Of a stretch of 51,033 nt of DNA, positions 21,101 through 29,492 are shown piece after piece (positions within the stretch are counted from its first letter, which is position 1; the number at the start of each line of letters is the position of its first letter). The DNA is taken from NCBI RefSeq assembly GCF_021608185.1, contig NZ_JAKIHN010000011.1, positions 1-51,033 on the forward strand, written 5' to 3'. Below the pieces are notes generated by a model, which searched no databases, was not told the DNA's origin, and was given only the letters and a program-made list of their open reading frames with translations. The position numbers and the translations under genes are program-made. Source of the stretch: Flavobacterium anseongense (GTDB lineage: Bacteria > Bacteroidota > Bacteroidia > Flavobacteriales > Flavobacteriaceae).

Positions 21101-24100
21101 TCCATCTTGCTGTACTTAAGTTAGCAATGTTAGCAGAAGCTGTACCAGAATTAGTATTGAATGCTTCTACTTTGAAATCAGCACCACCACCAACTGCTAA
21201 AGATATTGGGGAATAAACACCATCTTTCCCAACCGGATAAACTGAGTAAAATGCTGAAGTTGAATTAGTAGCCAATCCTCTTACCAAAGGACCATTGATG
21301 TAACAAGTATTACTAAAAGTACCCGTTATAAAACCTGTTTGTGATAAATCAGCTCTACCTACATATAACGGAGTTGCAGTTGAAGTATTGATAACTCCGG
21401 CAGTCATTGTTAATGAACCAACTCTAAAGCTTGGCATACTCACTGTTACTCCTGAGGCATTTGTATTATTAACGGTTAATGACGTAAAACCGGCATAAGC
21501 CAAACTACTGTTTAATTCGTTATAAAAAACACCAGTCCCTGAAATAGTTTGTGGTGTTGTTATAGCTACTGCTGCGCCATTTAAATAGTTGGAAAAGTTT
21601 ACCCCTGTATTTACCTGGAAATTGGCAACACCATTGTTTTCAACATCTCCACCAAAATAAATAGGAGAATTAAGTCCAATTGGTCTTAAAAAAGAGCTGC
21701 CCGTAGCAATTGTAAATTTATTTTGAACATTTAAGATTCCTATGCTTTTACAGAATCTGTTTGTAGCATCCAGCGCATTGATTGTAAAGTTGCCTATCGA
21801 TAAAACACCTCCACCTGCAGCGAAGTTAGTATAGAAACCATTTGTAGTAACCGGCGCTTGGTCTGTAGATACACCATCACCGATTTGAATAGTATGATTA
21901 AGACCCGTTGCTTTGTGTACAGTCGAACTGTAAACAAAAGCAAAGCTGCTTGCGTTACTGTCATATATTGTTATTGCTGCCGGAGCAACAATAGCTCCTG
22001 TCGTTGGTAAAGACAAATCTATTCTTACACCACTAATAGCTGTAATTGTCGTTCCCGGTTGAATTCCCGTACCACCAACTATTTGTCCTACTTGTAACAA
22101 TGGGTTTGCAGCAGATAAAACAATTGTAGAACAGTTTGGTGAAGCTCCTGAGAAATTAACTGCTTGCTGAGTTATAATAGGTGACGTTGTTAATCCTGAT
22201 AACGGTTGAGATAAAACAATCCCACCGATACCACTCAAATCAAAGCCCATACTAACAATCGTAGTTCCTGCTTGGATTCCGTTACCGGAAATTATTTGAC
22301 CCACAGCCAAACTGGTAGAGTTAGCATGTGCGGTATCAATATCAATCACATAACTACCATCATTCATCGATGCAAAATTCAAAACGGCTCCTGCAGCAAT
22401 ATCAGCTGTGATTCCTTGTGATATAACTAAAGTGATTGGCGAATTTGAAAGTGGTCCCGAAGTTGCAGAAACAATCGTTGTTCCCGCTGCAATTCCGGTT
22501 CCTGTTACAATTTGTCCAACACCATAAATAGCTTTATTACTATTGAAACCTGACATAACAACGGTTGTTGAACCTGTTGTAGCAGCTGCATTGGTAGTTT
22601 TGCTAAAAGTCCCCGAAGCACCGTAAGTGTTAACCGGGAAAGTAGTAACCGAAGTCGCAGTAGTTTGAACTGCATTATTAACCAATGGGTCAACAATAGT
22701 AATAGTTCCTCCTGTTAAATTAATCGCAGAAGTTTCGATTTTAAATAAAGAAGCTCCTTGTCCAACACTATTTGCAGCAACACCACCAGCATTTCCATCA
22801 ACTACTATGTTACCGGCAGTATGATTGAAAGTAGCAGTTGTTCTGTGGATTACACTACCATTAACTGTAAGTGTACCACCTGAAACCGTGTTTGTTCCGT
22901 TATTAGCTAAAACAGCATTGTTGTTTGAACAACCCACTGTCAAATCTCCTGAAGCATTAACTAAAGTTCCGCCTGCGTTAATCGTAACTCCGGCAGCATT
23001 ATTTCCGGCAGAGTTAACGGTTACTGTATGACCTGAAGCAATCGTTATCACATCACTACATCCAGGCGCACCACTTGGTGACCAAGTAGCAGCATCACTC
23101 CAATCTCCAGAAGCTACTGAAGTTTTGGTGGTTGGAGCTTGTAATGAAGCATTTCCGATGCCTATATAAAATGGTGATGTTGTTAAGTCTGCATCTGAAA
23201 TACTTTTTCTCACTGCAAAAGGGGATGTTGTTCCGTTAACATGAGTTCCAACTACAGCACCTGAATTCATTACTCTTGAACTACCATCCAACGCACTATA
23301 AGCACCAACACCATAAAGTCCTAAAGTATAAGTCCCGGCTGCACTTACATAAGTACTTCCTGTTTTAGAAACTGACCAACTTCCGTCGTATCTGTCTGTA
23401 ATAGTGTAAGAACCATCAACTACTGAAAGACCGGTAGTCATACTATTTGCGTCAGTATAGCTCATCGCTAATTCTCCTGCAGTTGTAGCCCCCGAGTTAA
23501 CCAAAAATGCCCATCTGTTTTGTCCTGTTGCATTTAAAAACGGGAACAACACTGTGCTGTTTGGATTGTAATCAGTTCCCGGATCGATAACGGTTCCTAA
23601 TGCTGATGTTCCATACCATCTTGAAATTACTCCGCCAATAAAACCATTTCCTAATGTACACGTAAAATTACCAGAAGACATTGAGGCAAAGTTCCCAATA
23701 TATATTTTATTAGCCCCTAACCCTACTCTGGCAGTGTTTAATCTTAGAATGCTTTTGATTCTGACATTGTTTAATTGCCAATCGATATTTGGGGTAGCTG
23801 TACTTGTATTATTAATTAATAATTGATTGATAATACCGGCAGTATTAGTTGTACCAGTGGCCACTACAGTTCCTCCTATTAGACCTGTACCATCAGAAAC
23901 GATAGTCTGAACAGTTGAACCAAATAAATTAAGAGACCCAACATTATTACTTGTATTACCTACAGAAACATCTAATCTTCCTCCTGAAGCCAAGTCAATA
24001 TTATGGCCCACTTTTAAGGATTTTCCGTTTGTCCCCTCATATACGTTAAATCTTGCACCCGAACCACTAATTAATAGGTCGTTGTATACTGTGAATTCAT

Positions 24101-24944
24101 CTGAAATAGTTCCGAATTGCAAAACCGCACCAGCGCCGGCAATATAAAGATTGTTTGCTCCGAAATTTCTGTTATCTATTGTTACGGTGTGACCCGCATT
24201 TATTACTACATCATCAGCAGGTGAAGGCACATAACCCGCATCCCAAGTTGCCGGATTTGTAAAGTTCCCTGTTGCCAGTGAAGCGATTTCAACACCGCCA
24301 GCTCTAGATACTAATGAAATATTATCAATAGCTGCCGGAGGATTAGTTCCTCCACCATTACTATTTGACCACATAAAGATTAATCTAACGGTAGTCCCCG
24401 CAAAACTTGCCGGTACAAATCCAAAAGCAGTTTGTGTAACCGCATTAACACTACCGTAAGTTATAGAAGTAGCTCCGGTCAAAGTAGCAGGAACACTTGT
24501 TTGTAAATCTGTTCCAACCGGTGTATAAGTTGTTGGCGCAGCAAAAACCTGCCAAGTTGAAGTAGCTGATGCTACTGATTTCCAGTTGAAAGTTAAAGCT
24601 ATATTGGTTTCACCTGCAGGAACAACTACATCTCTATAAAAGAAGACTGTTCTGGCTCCTGAAATTCCAACATAAGAATTGGTTTCCCCATTATCAAGTG
24701 AAACATAGGCTGAATTCCCTGTAATTGCTCCTGAATTTACAGCAGTTCCTACTACCCATTTAACAGCACCGATTCCTTCATTGGCAACTGTCCATCCGTT
24801 AGCAGCAAATGTGCTGCCTGAATTAAATCCACCTTCAGCAGCTGGATTAATAAGTGTGGTTTGTGCCTGCATTCCGGATATTGAAAATACCGTCATTAAA
24901 ATCAGTAAAGCAAAACCTTTTAGTAATTTGTAATTGTTAGACAT
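18165..24944 (-). CDS. Giant T9SS type A cargo protein with seven identical 46-residue repeats
   Basis: The protein has 2259 residues. It starts with a signal peptide (ending VFSISGMQAQ) and a choice-of-anchor-like domain at about 29-215. Long beta-rich parts follow, including the motif GxxVxGxGIxxGTTI in four copies and an Ig-like segment at about 1500-1560 (SIQNTQVGAGITYQWQ). Residues about 1773-2090 are seven repeats with the core VSECDSYTWAVNGTTYTTGG. The last 75 residues are a type A (Por secretion tail) sorting domain: FSFYPNPTNGIVTLSY, VTVYNLIGQVV, STYLVKVTAVDG. Type A cargo is exported by T9SS and usually cut and attached to the surface or released. No enzyme motif was recognised, so it is likely structural or adhesive. 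It appears to be a single-gene unit with its own terminator. Confidence 0.92.
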   Translation of the reverse strand: MSNNYKLLKGFALLILMTVFSISGMQAQTTLINPAAEGGFNSGSTFAANGWTVANEGIGAVKWVVGTAVNSGAITGNSAYVSLDNGETNSYVGISGARTVFFYRDVVVPAGETNIALTFNWKSVASATSTWQVFAAPTTYTPVGTDLQTSVPATLTGATSITYGSVNAVTQTAFGFVPASFAGTTVRLIFMWSNSNGGGTNPPAAIDNISLVSRAGGVEIASLATGNFTNPATWDAGYVPSPADDVVINAGHTVTIDNRNFGANNLYIAGAGAVLQFGTISDEFTVYNDLLISGSGARFNVYEGTNGKSLKVGHNIDLASGGRLDVSVGNTSNNVGSLNLFGSTVQTIVSDGTGLIGGTVVATGTTNTAGIINQLLINNTSTATPNIDWQLNNVRIKSILRLNTARVGLGANKIYIGNFASMSSGNFTCTLGNGFIGGVISRWYGTSALGTVIDPGTDYNPNSTVLFPFLNATGQNRWAFLVNSGATTAGELAMSYTDANSMTTGLSVVDGSYTITDRYDGSWSVSKTGSTYVSAAGTYTLGLYGVGAYSALDGSSRVMNSGAVVGTHVNGTTSPFAVRKSISDADLTTSPFYIGIGNASLQAPTTKTSVASGDWSDAATWSPSGAPGCSDVITIASGHTVTVNSAGNNAAGVTINAGGTLVNASGDLTVGCSNNNAVLANNGTNTVSGGTLTVNGSVIHRTTATFNHTAGNIVVDGNAGGVAANSVGQGASLFKIETSAINLTGGTITIVDPLVNNAVQTTATSVTTFPVNTYGASGTFSKTTNAAATTGSTTVVMSGFNSNKAIYGVGQIVTGTGIAAGTTIVSATSGPLSNSPITLVISQGITADIAAGAVLNFASMNDGSYVIDIDTAHANSTSLAVGQIISGNGIQAGTTIVSMGFDLSGIGGIVLSQPLSGLTTSPIITQQAVNFSGASPNCSTIVLSAANPLLQVGQIVGGTGIQPGTTITAISGVRIDLSLPTTGAIVAPAAITIYDSNASSFAFVYSSTVHKATGLNHTIQIGDGVSTDQAPVTTNGFYTNFAAGGGVLSIGNFTINALDATNRFCKSIGILNVQNKFTIATGSSFLRPIGLNSPIYFGGDVENNGVANFQVNTGVNFSNYLNGAAVAITTPQTISGTGVFYNELNSSLAYAGFTSLTVNNTNASGVTVSMPSFRVGSLTMTAGVINTSTATPLYVGRADLSQTGFITGTFSNTCYINGPLVRGLATNSTSAFYSVYPVGKDGVYSPISLAVGGGADFKVEAFNTNSGTASANIANLSTARWTVERVGILGTLTDFNVRLGHTGVTNASLVVQASADQGTYDNVFGNTSVFTAGTPNTVNTVAAALGASFTGNFAYATAPTCTAVNPGNTIADTTITQIVTLQNSSSTGITAGSTTVTLQAANAAITVGLTVTGSGVPTGTTVAAISGTTLTLSQAATVTSTSQTTLTFSIVQTPTTLCGTQTVTLSIQNTQVGAGITYQWQASTDGGANYTDISGATAATYMATPTANTYYRCTVTCTNGPIVVNSTPVQVTFTNAVDTTTPATICGPGVANLEATTATGVINWYAAATGGVALATGNTYSPSIAATTTYYASAEATSTYTAGKVFAGTGTQTAPFSGLVFNTATNIRLNSVKVHPKQTAAAADAGAPITIKLFDKNGVQVPGTTAVTFTPAINTGTVSSSIFNTVVLNYDIPAGTGYRLLATNGLSSTNVLGRLSSFPAATPTASGAVAFTGSLNSFDGTADASYNNFFEWNVTEVCASPRVAVTATVNPATTNTTTVSECDSYTWAVNGTTYTTGGTYTSTVGCHTETLELTITPSTNNTTTVSECDSYTWAVNGTTYTTGGTYTSTVGCHTETLELTITPSTNNTTTVSECDSYTWAVNGTTYTTGGTYTSTVGCHTETLELTITPSTNNTTTVSECDSYTWAVNGTTYTTGGTYTSTVGCHTETLELTITPSTNNTTTVSECDSYTWAVNGTTYTTGGTYTSTVGCHTETLELTITPSTNNTTTVSECDSYTWAVNGTTYTTGGTYTSTVGCHTETLELTITPSTNNTTTVSECDSYTWAVNGTTYTTGGTYTSTVGCHTETLELTINSAATPTGNSTQIISVTDLNDATLEDLVVSPTNVIWYGSLADAQSQTNPLAITTVLTSGTTYYAVNVSLGCPSEPLAVTATVELGVGGFDNNSFSFYPNPTNGIVTLSYSNNIANVTVYNLIGQVVLDRKTNLNEVQIDLSSLTSSTYLVKVTAVDGNSKVIKVIKRN
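18672..19625 (-). repeat. Seven tandem 138-bp coding repeats
   Basis: The period is exactly 138 bp (46 codons); for example the string agccaac recurs at 18701 and 18839. There are seven copies, the last lacking the four-residue linker. The protein core is the same in all seven, while the DNA differs at scattered third codon positions (for example cggttg versus cagttg, and acgtag versus atgtag). Each unit has two cysteines (SEC and GCH), possibly one disulfide per module. Confidence 0.95.
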
Positions 24945-25482
24945 AAAATATAAGTGTGTTAGTTAATTCGGAAATAAAATTATATTATTTATACCTTCTA
25001 TAATAAGGTAACACTTTTGAATTTAATGAATTTTAAAAGTTAAAAAACAGCTAACTATCTTACTCAACCCCTTTAAATATTAGGAATTTAAGTTTTCTGC
25101 TTTTTTTTCAGATTCAAAGAGCCATAGTGGACTCAAAAGAAGAAATGTAGTAATTATATTAGATGATTATGATGATTTAAGCAATACTGTGTAAGTTGTA
25201 AAATTGTTTTGGCAGTTGCTATTACACTAGTTCAACATCTAAAATAATTCAATATCTAATAATAAGAAAAACCCTGATTGTCACTACCAATCAGGGCTTT
25301 CAACAAACATGTGCAAGGTTATTTGCAACATATAAAGTAAACTAGGTAAGCTTATAAGGACAGTCTCAATATCCTACGCTTGATAAACATAAAAGCGATT
25401 TAACCCTAAACCAAAATAATAACTATTTTTTTCAAGCAACTTACCTAGAAAACTCGATTTGGGGCAAACGGGTAATATATTT
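24945..25482. other. 538-bp gene-free stretch between the cargo gene and the yegP-like gene
   Basis: No ORF with coding character is seen in either strand. The part next to the cargo gene (24945-25110) is very AT-rich and should contain its promoter, but no perfect TAnnTTTG box was found. The part at 25260-25450 holds the terminator of the yegP-like gene and a 9-bp inverted repeat, CTAGGTAAG/CTTACCTAG (25342-25350 and 25440-25448). Confidence 0.55.
25266..25298 (-). terminator. Rho-independent terminator of the ATPase-yegP operon
   Basis: CCCTGATTG (25272-25280) and CAATCAGGG (25288-25296) form a perfect 9-bp stem with a 7-nt loop. On the minus strand it is followed by TTTTTCTTATT. It lies about 190 bp beyond the stop at 25483. 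Confidence 0.82.
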
Positions 25483-25839
25483 TTAATTGACGTTTTGTAA
25501 AATTCGTCTATTGGTTTTGTCTTCAATAGTAGCTTCAGCAGCATTACTTTTTACGGAGGCAATTCCTTTCTCGGTGGCAAAATCGCTGCTATACATTTGG
25601 CTAGTGCCAATGGTATGTCCATTGCCTGCTTTAAGTACAAAATAATGTTTGCCATTAGAAGCCTTTTCCTTATGAAACAGCGCATCATCTTGTGAAGACC
25701 TTTTTACTGATTCAATTCCGTTTTCACAGCTAGCCTTCGTTATATATCCTTCACTTGTGAGAATTACAAGTCCGTTATTTGACTTTAAATTGAATTGAAA
25801 TTCACCGTTTAGTCTTTTGGTGATTATAAATTTTCCCAT
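25483..25839 (-). CDS. YegP-family (DUF1508) protein
   Basis: This small soluble protein of 118 residues is built of two copies of the DUF1508 module. The first, about residues 3-50, reads FIITKRLNGEFQFNLKSNNG then LTSEGYITKASCENGIESVK. The second, about 60-105, reads HYFVLKAGNGHTIGTSQMYS then ATEKGIASVK. Two modules is the usual size for the E. coli YegP type. The fold is a small beta-beta-beta-alpha unit and the biochemical role is not established. It begins 26 bp after the kinase-like ATPase gene and is followed by a strong terminator, so the two form a unit. Its presence in a signalling operon suggests it is an output or stress-linked gene of that system, but this is inference. Confidence 0.88.
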   Translation of the reverse strand: MGKFIITKRLNGEFQFNLKSNNGLVILTSEGYITKASCENGIESVKRSSQDDALFHKEKASNGKHYFVLKAGNGHTIGTSQMYSSDFATEKGIASVKSNAAEATIEDKTNRRILQNVN

Positions 25840-25865
25840 CGTATTTTAATTTCTTGTTTAATTAT

Positions 25866-26615
25866 TTAATTGCTAAAATGTATTTTAAATGTACTTCCCT
25901 CTCCTACTTTGCTTTCAACAGTTACACTGCCATTCATCGCCTCAATTTGATATTTTGAAATGTATAAACCAAATCCCTTCGCGTCCTCATGTTTATGAAA
26001 AGTTTTATACAATCCAAATAACGAATCGCGATGCCTATCCAAATCGATGCCTAATCCGTTGTCTGTGATGGTTAAAACTTTCTTTCCGTTTTCTGTAAAA
26101 AAGTTAAACTCTACTACGGGAAGTCTGTCTTTGTGGGCATATTTTATGGCATTGGTAGTAAAATTCAACAACACACTTTCTAAATAAGCTCGATTAAAAT
26201 TCACAACAACATCATCGGGAACATTGTTTATAAACGTTAATTGATTTTCATTTTTATAACCAATGAGTATCGTTCTGACTTTTTCCAGTTTCTGATGCAA
26301 ATTCAACCATTCCTTTGTTACATCAGCATTATTTTCGACAGTAACTAACTTAAATAAATCGCTTATAGTTTGATTCAAACCATCTGAAACACTGCGTAAA
26401 TGACTTAGCAGCATTTTGTTTTCAACCGGGTCATTTTCAAAATCAATAACATCCAAAAGTGATTTAAAATTGGCAGTATGCGCATTTAAATTATGAGAAA
26501 TGGTATAAAACAAATTCAACAGCCTATCATTAAAATCTCTATACTTTGCTACTTTCTCTATCAAGTCTAATTTTTGTTCCTTTAGAGTAGTACTATAGGT
26601 ATTGGTGTTATTCAT
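25866..26615 (-). CDS. Soluble histidine-kinase-like protein (HisKA-like and HATPase_c)
   Basis: The protein has about 249 residues from the preferred start at 26615 (an in-frame ATG at 26648 would add 11) and no membrane segment. A dimerisation-like helix has the H-box FYTISHNLNAHTAN, with His at about 41. This is the Bacteroidota ISHNLRAP-type variant, here with AHTAN instead of APLAN. The ATPase domain has an N-box (LLNFTTNAIKYA), a G1 box (ITDNGLGID), an F-box (FGLYKTFH) and a G2 box (GFGLYISKYQIEAMNG). It should bind ATP and may phosphorylate a regulator. With no sensor domain it may read a cytosolic signal or act with the nearby two-component pair. It has its own promoter region and is co-transcribed with the yegP-like gene. 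Confidence 0.87.
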   Translation of the reverse strand: MNNTNTYSTTLKEQKLDLIEKVAKYRDFNDRLLNLFYTISHNLNAHTANFKSLLDVIDFENDPVENKMLLSHLRSVSDGLNQTISDLFKLVTVENNADVTKEWLNLHQKLEKVRTILIGYKNENQLTFINNVPDDVVVNFNRAYLESVLLNFTTNAIKYAHKDRLPVVEFNFFTENGKKVLTITDNGLGIDLDRHRDSLFGLYKTFHKHEDAKGFGLYISKYQIEAMNGSVTVESKVGEGSTFKIHFSN

Positions 26616-26655
26616 TATAATGTGTGTTATTCGATTGTTGTTTAGCATTTTATTA

Positions 26656-26663
26656 CAAATATA
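26656..26663 (-). promoter_or_regulatory. -7 box (TATATTTG) of the ATPase-yegP operon
   Basis: The minus strand has a perfect TAnnTTTG match. Transcription should start near 26651, leaving a leader of about 36 nt before the ATG at 26615, which favours that start over 26648. No TTG -33 element is present at the normal spacing, as expected if an activator bound at 26707-26724 is needed. Confidence 0.55.
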
Positions 26664-26706
26664 AATTCAACGAAATCAATAACTTGTAGAACATTCAAAC
26701 TCATTT

Positions 26707-26724
26707 AGTAGAATTGTTTCTACA
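26707..26724. promoter_or_regulatory. Palindromic operator AGTAGAA-N4-TTCTACA upstream of the ATPase gene
   Basis: Two 7-bp half-sites in inverted orientation are separated by 4 bp (TTGT), with one mismatch at the outer base. A further half-site TGTAGAA lies at 26685-26691. The same 18-bp pattern occurs at 29493-29510 upstream of the kinase gene. The centre is 59.5 bp from the last base of the -7 box. NarL-type regulators bind inverted 7-bp half-sites, so the regulator at 26837-27487 is the likely binder (inference). Confidence 0.55.
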
Positions 26725-26836
26725 AAAAAGTACTTCAAAAACAGAACAAGAATCGGTAGAAATCCACCAAAAAAAAATAGCAAAAACCACTAAGTATTTG
26801 CTATTTAATGCGTTATAAAAAATAAAAAGTTACAAT

Positions 26837-27487
26837 CTATTTGTTGTCCTCGAAATAGAGCTGGAAAAGTTCTATCAACGCTGCTAAATTGTCTATGCCC
26901 AACTTCTCGAAAACTCTGTTTTTAAAAGTACTCACCGTTGTTTTTTTAATCTGTAATAATTCTGAAATCTCTAAATTACCATAGCCTTTGATTAGCAATC
27001 GCGCTACTTCGACTTCTCTGATAGAAAGTTTTTCTAATGGATTAATCGGTGTTTTTGATATATAGGAATCTAATATTCGGTCTTTAATCGATTGGGTAAT
27101 ATATTTCCCTGAGGTAATCATACTCTTTACTGCCTGCTTGATTTCGTCTTCGCTGCATCCTTTGTTTAAATAACCTGTAGCTCCTGCATTTAGATAACGC
27201 ATCGCATAAATGCTTTCATCAAATGCACTGAAGATTAAAATTTTAAGATCGGGCTGAACGCTTTTAACTTCCGGAATAATATTGATACTATTTCCATCAG
27301 GGAAATTAATATCCAAAATCAATAAATCAAATTTAGTTTCTTTGACAAATTTAAGTGTGTCTTTAAAAGTGCCGGCAGTATGTATTTGAGCATTTATAAA
27401 CAACTCTTTAACCACTAACGAAATACCCTGACGAACAACACTATGATCGTCTGCAATTAAAAAAGTAGGGTTGTTTGCTATTTTCAT
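26837..27487 (-). CDS. NarL/LuxR-type response regulator
   Basis: The 216-residue protein has a receiver domain with acidic pocket D13/D14, phospho-acceptor D59 (LLILDINFPDG), the switch residue S87 in ILIFSAFD and conserved K109 in GYLNKG. A LuxR-type helix-turn-helix spans about 150-210 (LSIREVEVARLLIKGYGNLE, KTTVSTFKNRVFEKLGI). Phosphorylation by the upstream kinase should promote dimer binding to DNA. It begins 27 bp after the kinase gene, so the two are an operon and a cognate pair. A 188-bp gap with its own promoter separates it from the next operon. Probable targets are the two palindromes described at 26707 and 29493. Confidence 0.95.
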   Translation of the reverse strand: MKIANNPTFLIADDHSVVRQGISLVVKELFINAQIHTAGTFKDTLKFVKETKFDLLILDINFPDGNSINIIPEVKSVQPDLKILIFSAFDESIYAMRYLNAGATGYLNKGCSEDEIKQAVKSMITSGKYITQSIKDRILDSYISKTPINPLEKLSIREVEVARLLIKGYGNLEISELLQIKKTTVSTFKNRVFEKLGIDNLAALIELFQLYFEDNK

Positions 27488-27514
27488 GCTTTTGTTATTT
27501 TGGCTTATATGTTA

Positions 27515-29245
27515 TTATACTTGAGTTAGTATCAAATTGAATGTTACTTTGGTTCCTTTTCCTTGAGTACTTTCGACCTTGATTTCTCCGTCAAACAATT
27601 CGATTATTTCTTTACAGATATTTAGTCCCAAACCAACACCCAAATCATTCACTTTCTCAGAAACCGTACCTTGATAATAGGATTCAAATATATTTTTCAA
27701 ATCGTTGGGAGCAATTCCGATGCCATTATCTGAAATATCAACCTTGAGGTTCATTTCATATTCCGAAAGCTTATCCAGTACAATAGCTACTTTAATCACA
27801 CCTTTTTCTGTAAATTTATTAGCATTACCAATTAGGTTATAAAACAGTTGATGAATCTTAGCGGCATCAGAATAAACGATAGTATCATCCTTTAAATTAG
27901 AAACAAGCTGCAAAGTATTTCCTTTGGTTTCTACCAATGATGTCATCGAATTTACTATCTGATAAATTTCTTCCTTTAGCTGGATATTCTTGCACTTTAA
28001 TGTCGGTTCATGTTGTTCCTCTTTTGAATATTCTAAAATTTGGTTTGATAATAGCAATAGTGAATTGGTGGTAAACTCAATCGACTTAAAGGTTTCTTTC
28101 ATCTCCGTATCTTTTGTCGATGCACTTGCCTTTTTGCTATACATTCTGATAATACTTAACGGTGACCGAATCTCATGACTTATCATTCCGGTAATTCGGT
28201 TTTTAAATTGCAGGCTCTGACGTATTTTGGCTGTAGCCGATGTTAACTGCTTTTCGTATTCAAAAGCCACTCGGGTAAAATTGAAAAGGATTACTGAAAC
28301 CACCAGCATTAATAATATCAGCAAAACGATGCTATAATTACGGACCGTTTTATTGATGTTGTATTGGTTTTCCAACTGCTGCTGTGCATCCGGTTTGAGT
28401 AAATGAGAAACATCTGTATAATCATTTATGGTCTGACTTAAAGCTAACAATTCGTTGTTGAGTTCCATCAACTTTAGATCATTTCGTCTCAAATTGGAAA
28501 AGGATTGTTTTAGCCTGGCAAATTCATTAGCGTAATATTTATTGGTAATCGAAACCACATTGGCCATCTGTTCCTCGACGTCGCCGGTTGTGATTTTGTC
28601 TTTGTACTGCATCGTGACAACAGTATTGACATATTCTTTCTGAATATTGGTGCGGTTGGCAATCGCGTCGCCTAATCTGGAAAACAATCCTTTTCGAGTG
28701 GCGCTATCAACCTTCACATAAGAATCGGTCTTAACATCGTCCAGGAATTTCTTTGTGCCAAACGCTTCAAAGCTAAATCCCTTTGGAAAATCTTTTTGAT
28801 ATTGACTCGTTTGCTTATCGATAACAGAATCAATAGCTGCTCTAACCTTCGCTATTTCGGCCAAGGTTTTAGTCTTCTTTTTTAAAAGTGCTGTTGTGGT
28901 TTTGTTATCATTGTTTTCGAGCTGCAAACTGCTTATCAACGCGCTAATTTCATTTATGTTGATTGCATAATTTTTCAAAGATGTTGTATCTCTGTAGGTA
29001 ATATAGTTATTAAAATAGTTCTGCGATCTTACCAACGAACTGTTTAATCGACTCATCCTTCCGGCGGAAGCCATAGTATCAAAAGCTTCTGAAAGCTTTG
29101 TTTCGTTGTACCAAGTTACGATAGCGATAACTTGCAATAATATAATACAGGACAATAAGGTGTAGTGAACTACTTTTCTATGTTCAAATTTTAATGGTTT
29201 CAAGCAAACGAAATTTGTCGTTATCTTCATTGGATTCCAACGCAT
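27515..29245 (-). CDS. Membrane sensor histidine kinase
   Basis: The protein has 576 residues from ATG 29245; ATG 29230, five residues later, is an alternative. TM1 is at about 27-44 (HYTLLSCIILLQVIAIVTWY). A mostly helical periplasmic sensor of about 255 residues (45-300) resembles four-helix-bundle/CHASE3-type sensors. TM2 is at about 304-323. The HisKA domain has H357 in TGMISHEIRSPLSIIRMYSK. The HATPase domain at about 465-574 has an N-box (LFYNLIGNANKFTEKG), DNGIGIAPNDL and GVGLGLNICKEIIELF. It should autophosphorylate and pass phosphate to the response regulator encoded 27 bp downstream. The signal is unknown. Its upstream region carries a palindrome and -7 box matching those of the ATPase-yegP operon, suggesting autoregulation. 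Confidence 0.95.
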   Translation of the reverse strand: MRWNPMKITTNFVCLKPLKFEHRKVVHYTLLSCIILLQVIAIVTWYNETKLSEAFDTMASAGRMSRLNSSLVRSQNYFNNYITYRDTTSLKNYAININEISALISSLQLENNDNKTTTALLKKKTKTLAEIAKVRAAIDSVIDKQTSQYQKDFPKGFSFEAFGTKKFLDDVKTDSYVKVDSATRKGLFSRLGDAIANRTNIQKEYVNTVVTMQYKDKITTGDVEEQMANVVSITNKYYANEFARLKQSFSNLRRNDLKLMELNNELLALSQTINDYTDVSHLLKPDAQQQLENQYNINKTVRNYSIVLLILLMLVVSVILFNFTRVAFEYEKQLTSATAKIRQSLQFKNRITGMISHEIRSPLSIIRMYSKKASASTKDTEMKETFKSIEFTTNSLLLLSNQILEYSKEEQHEPTLKCKNIQLKEEIYQIVNSMTSLVETKGNTLQLVSNLKDDTIVYSDAAKIHQLFYNLIGNANKFTEKGVIKVAIVLDKLSEYEMNLKVDISDNGIGIAPNDLKNIFESYYQGTVSEKVNDLGVGLGLNICKEIIELFDGEIKVESTQGKGTKVTFNLILTQV

Positions 29246-29442
29246 TGATACGTCAAAACCGAAAATAACTCAGTTTAAAAAATCATTATAAACACTAATT
29301 TACCGCAATACCGTTGTAGTACATAACTAATTCTATAATGTTAAAAGAGATTTGGGGATTTCTTTTAATTGTGTTGAGTACGTTTAAAAAATTACTCAAC
29401 GTTATTTCTTCTATTTTTTAATTTATGTAGAGAAATACTAGG

Positions 29443-29450
29443 CAAATTTA
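29443..29450 (-). promoter_or_regulatory. -7 box (TAAATTTG) of the kinase-regulator operon
   Basis: The minus strand has a perfect TAnnTTTG match. The last G is 58.5 bp from the centre of the palindrome at 29493-29510, nearly the same spacing as at the ATPase promoter (59.5). The predicted transcription start is near 29438, giving an unusually long leader of about 190 nt. Confidence 0.5.
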
Positions 29451-29492
29451 GTATTCTTATAGATAAATAACGTAGTACATTACAAATATTTG

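Noticed and set aside
29338..29421. Small plus-strand ORF of 27 residues (MLKEIWGFLLIVLSTFKKLL...), hydrophobic and toxin-like
   Set aside because: It lies within the predicted leader of the kinase gene on the other strand and has no clear promoter. A short hydrophobic frame is expected by chance in AT-rich DNA.
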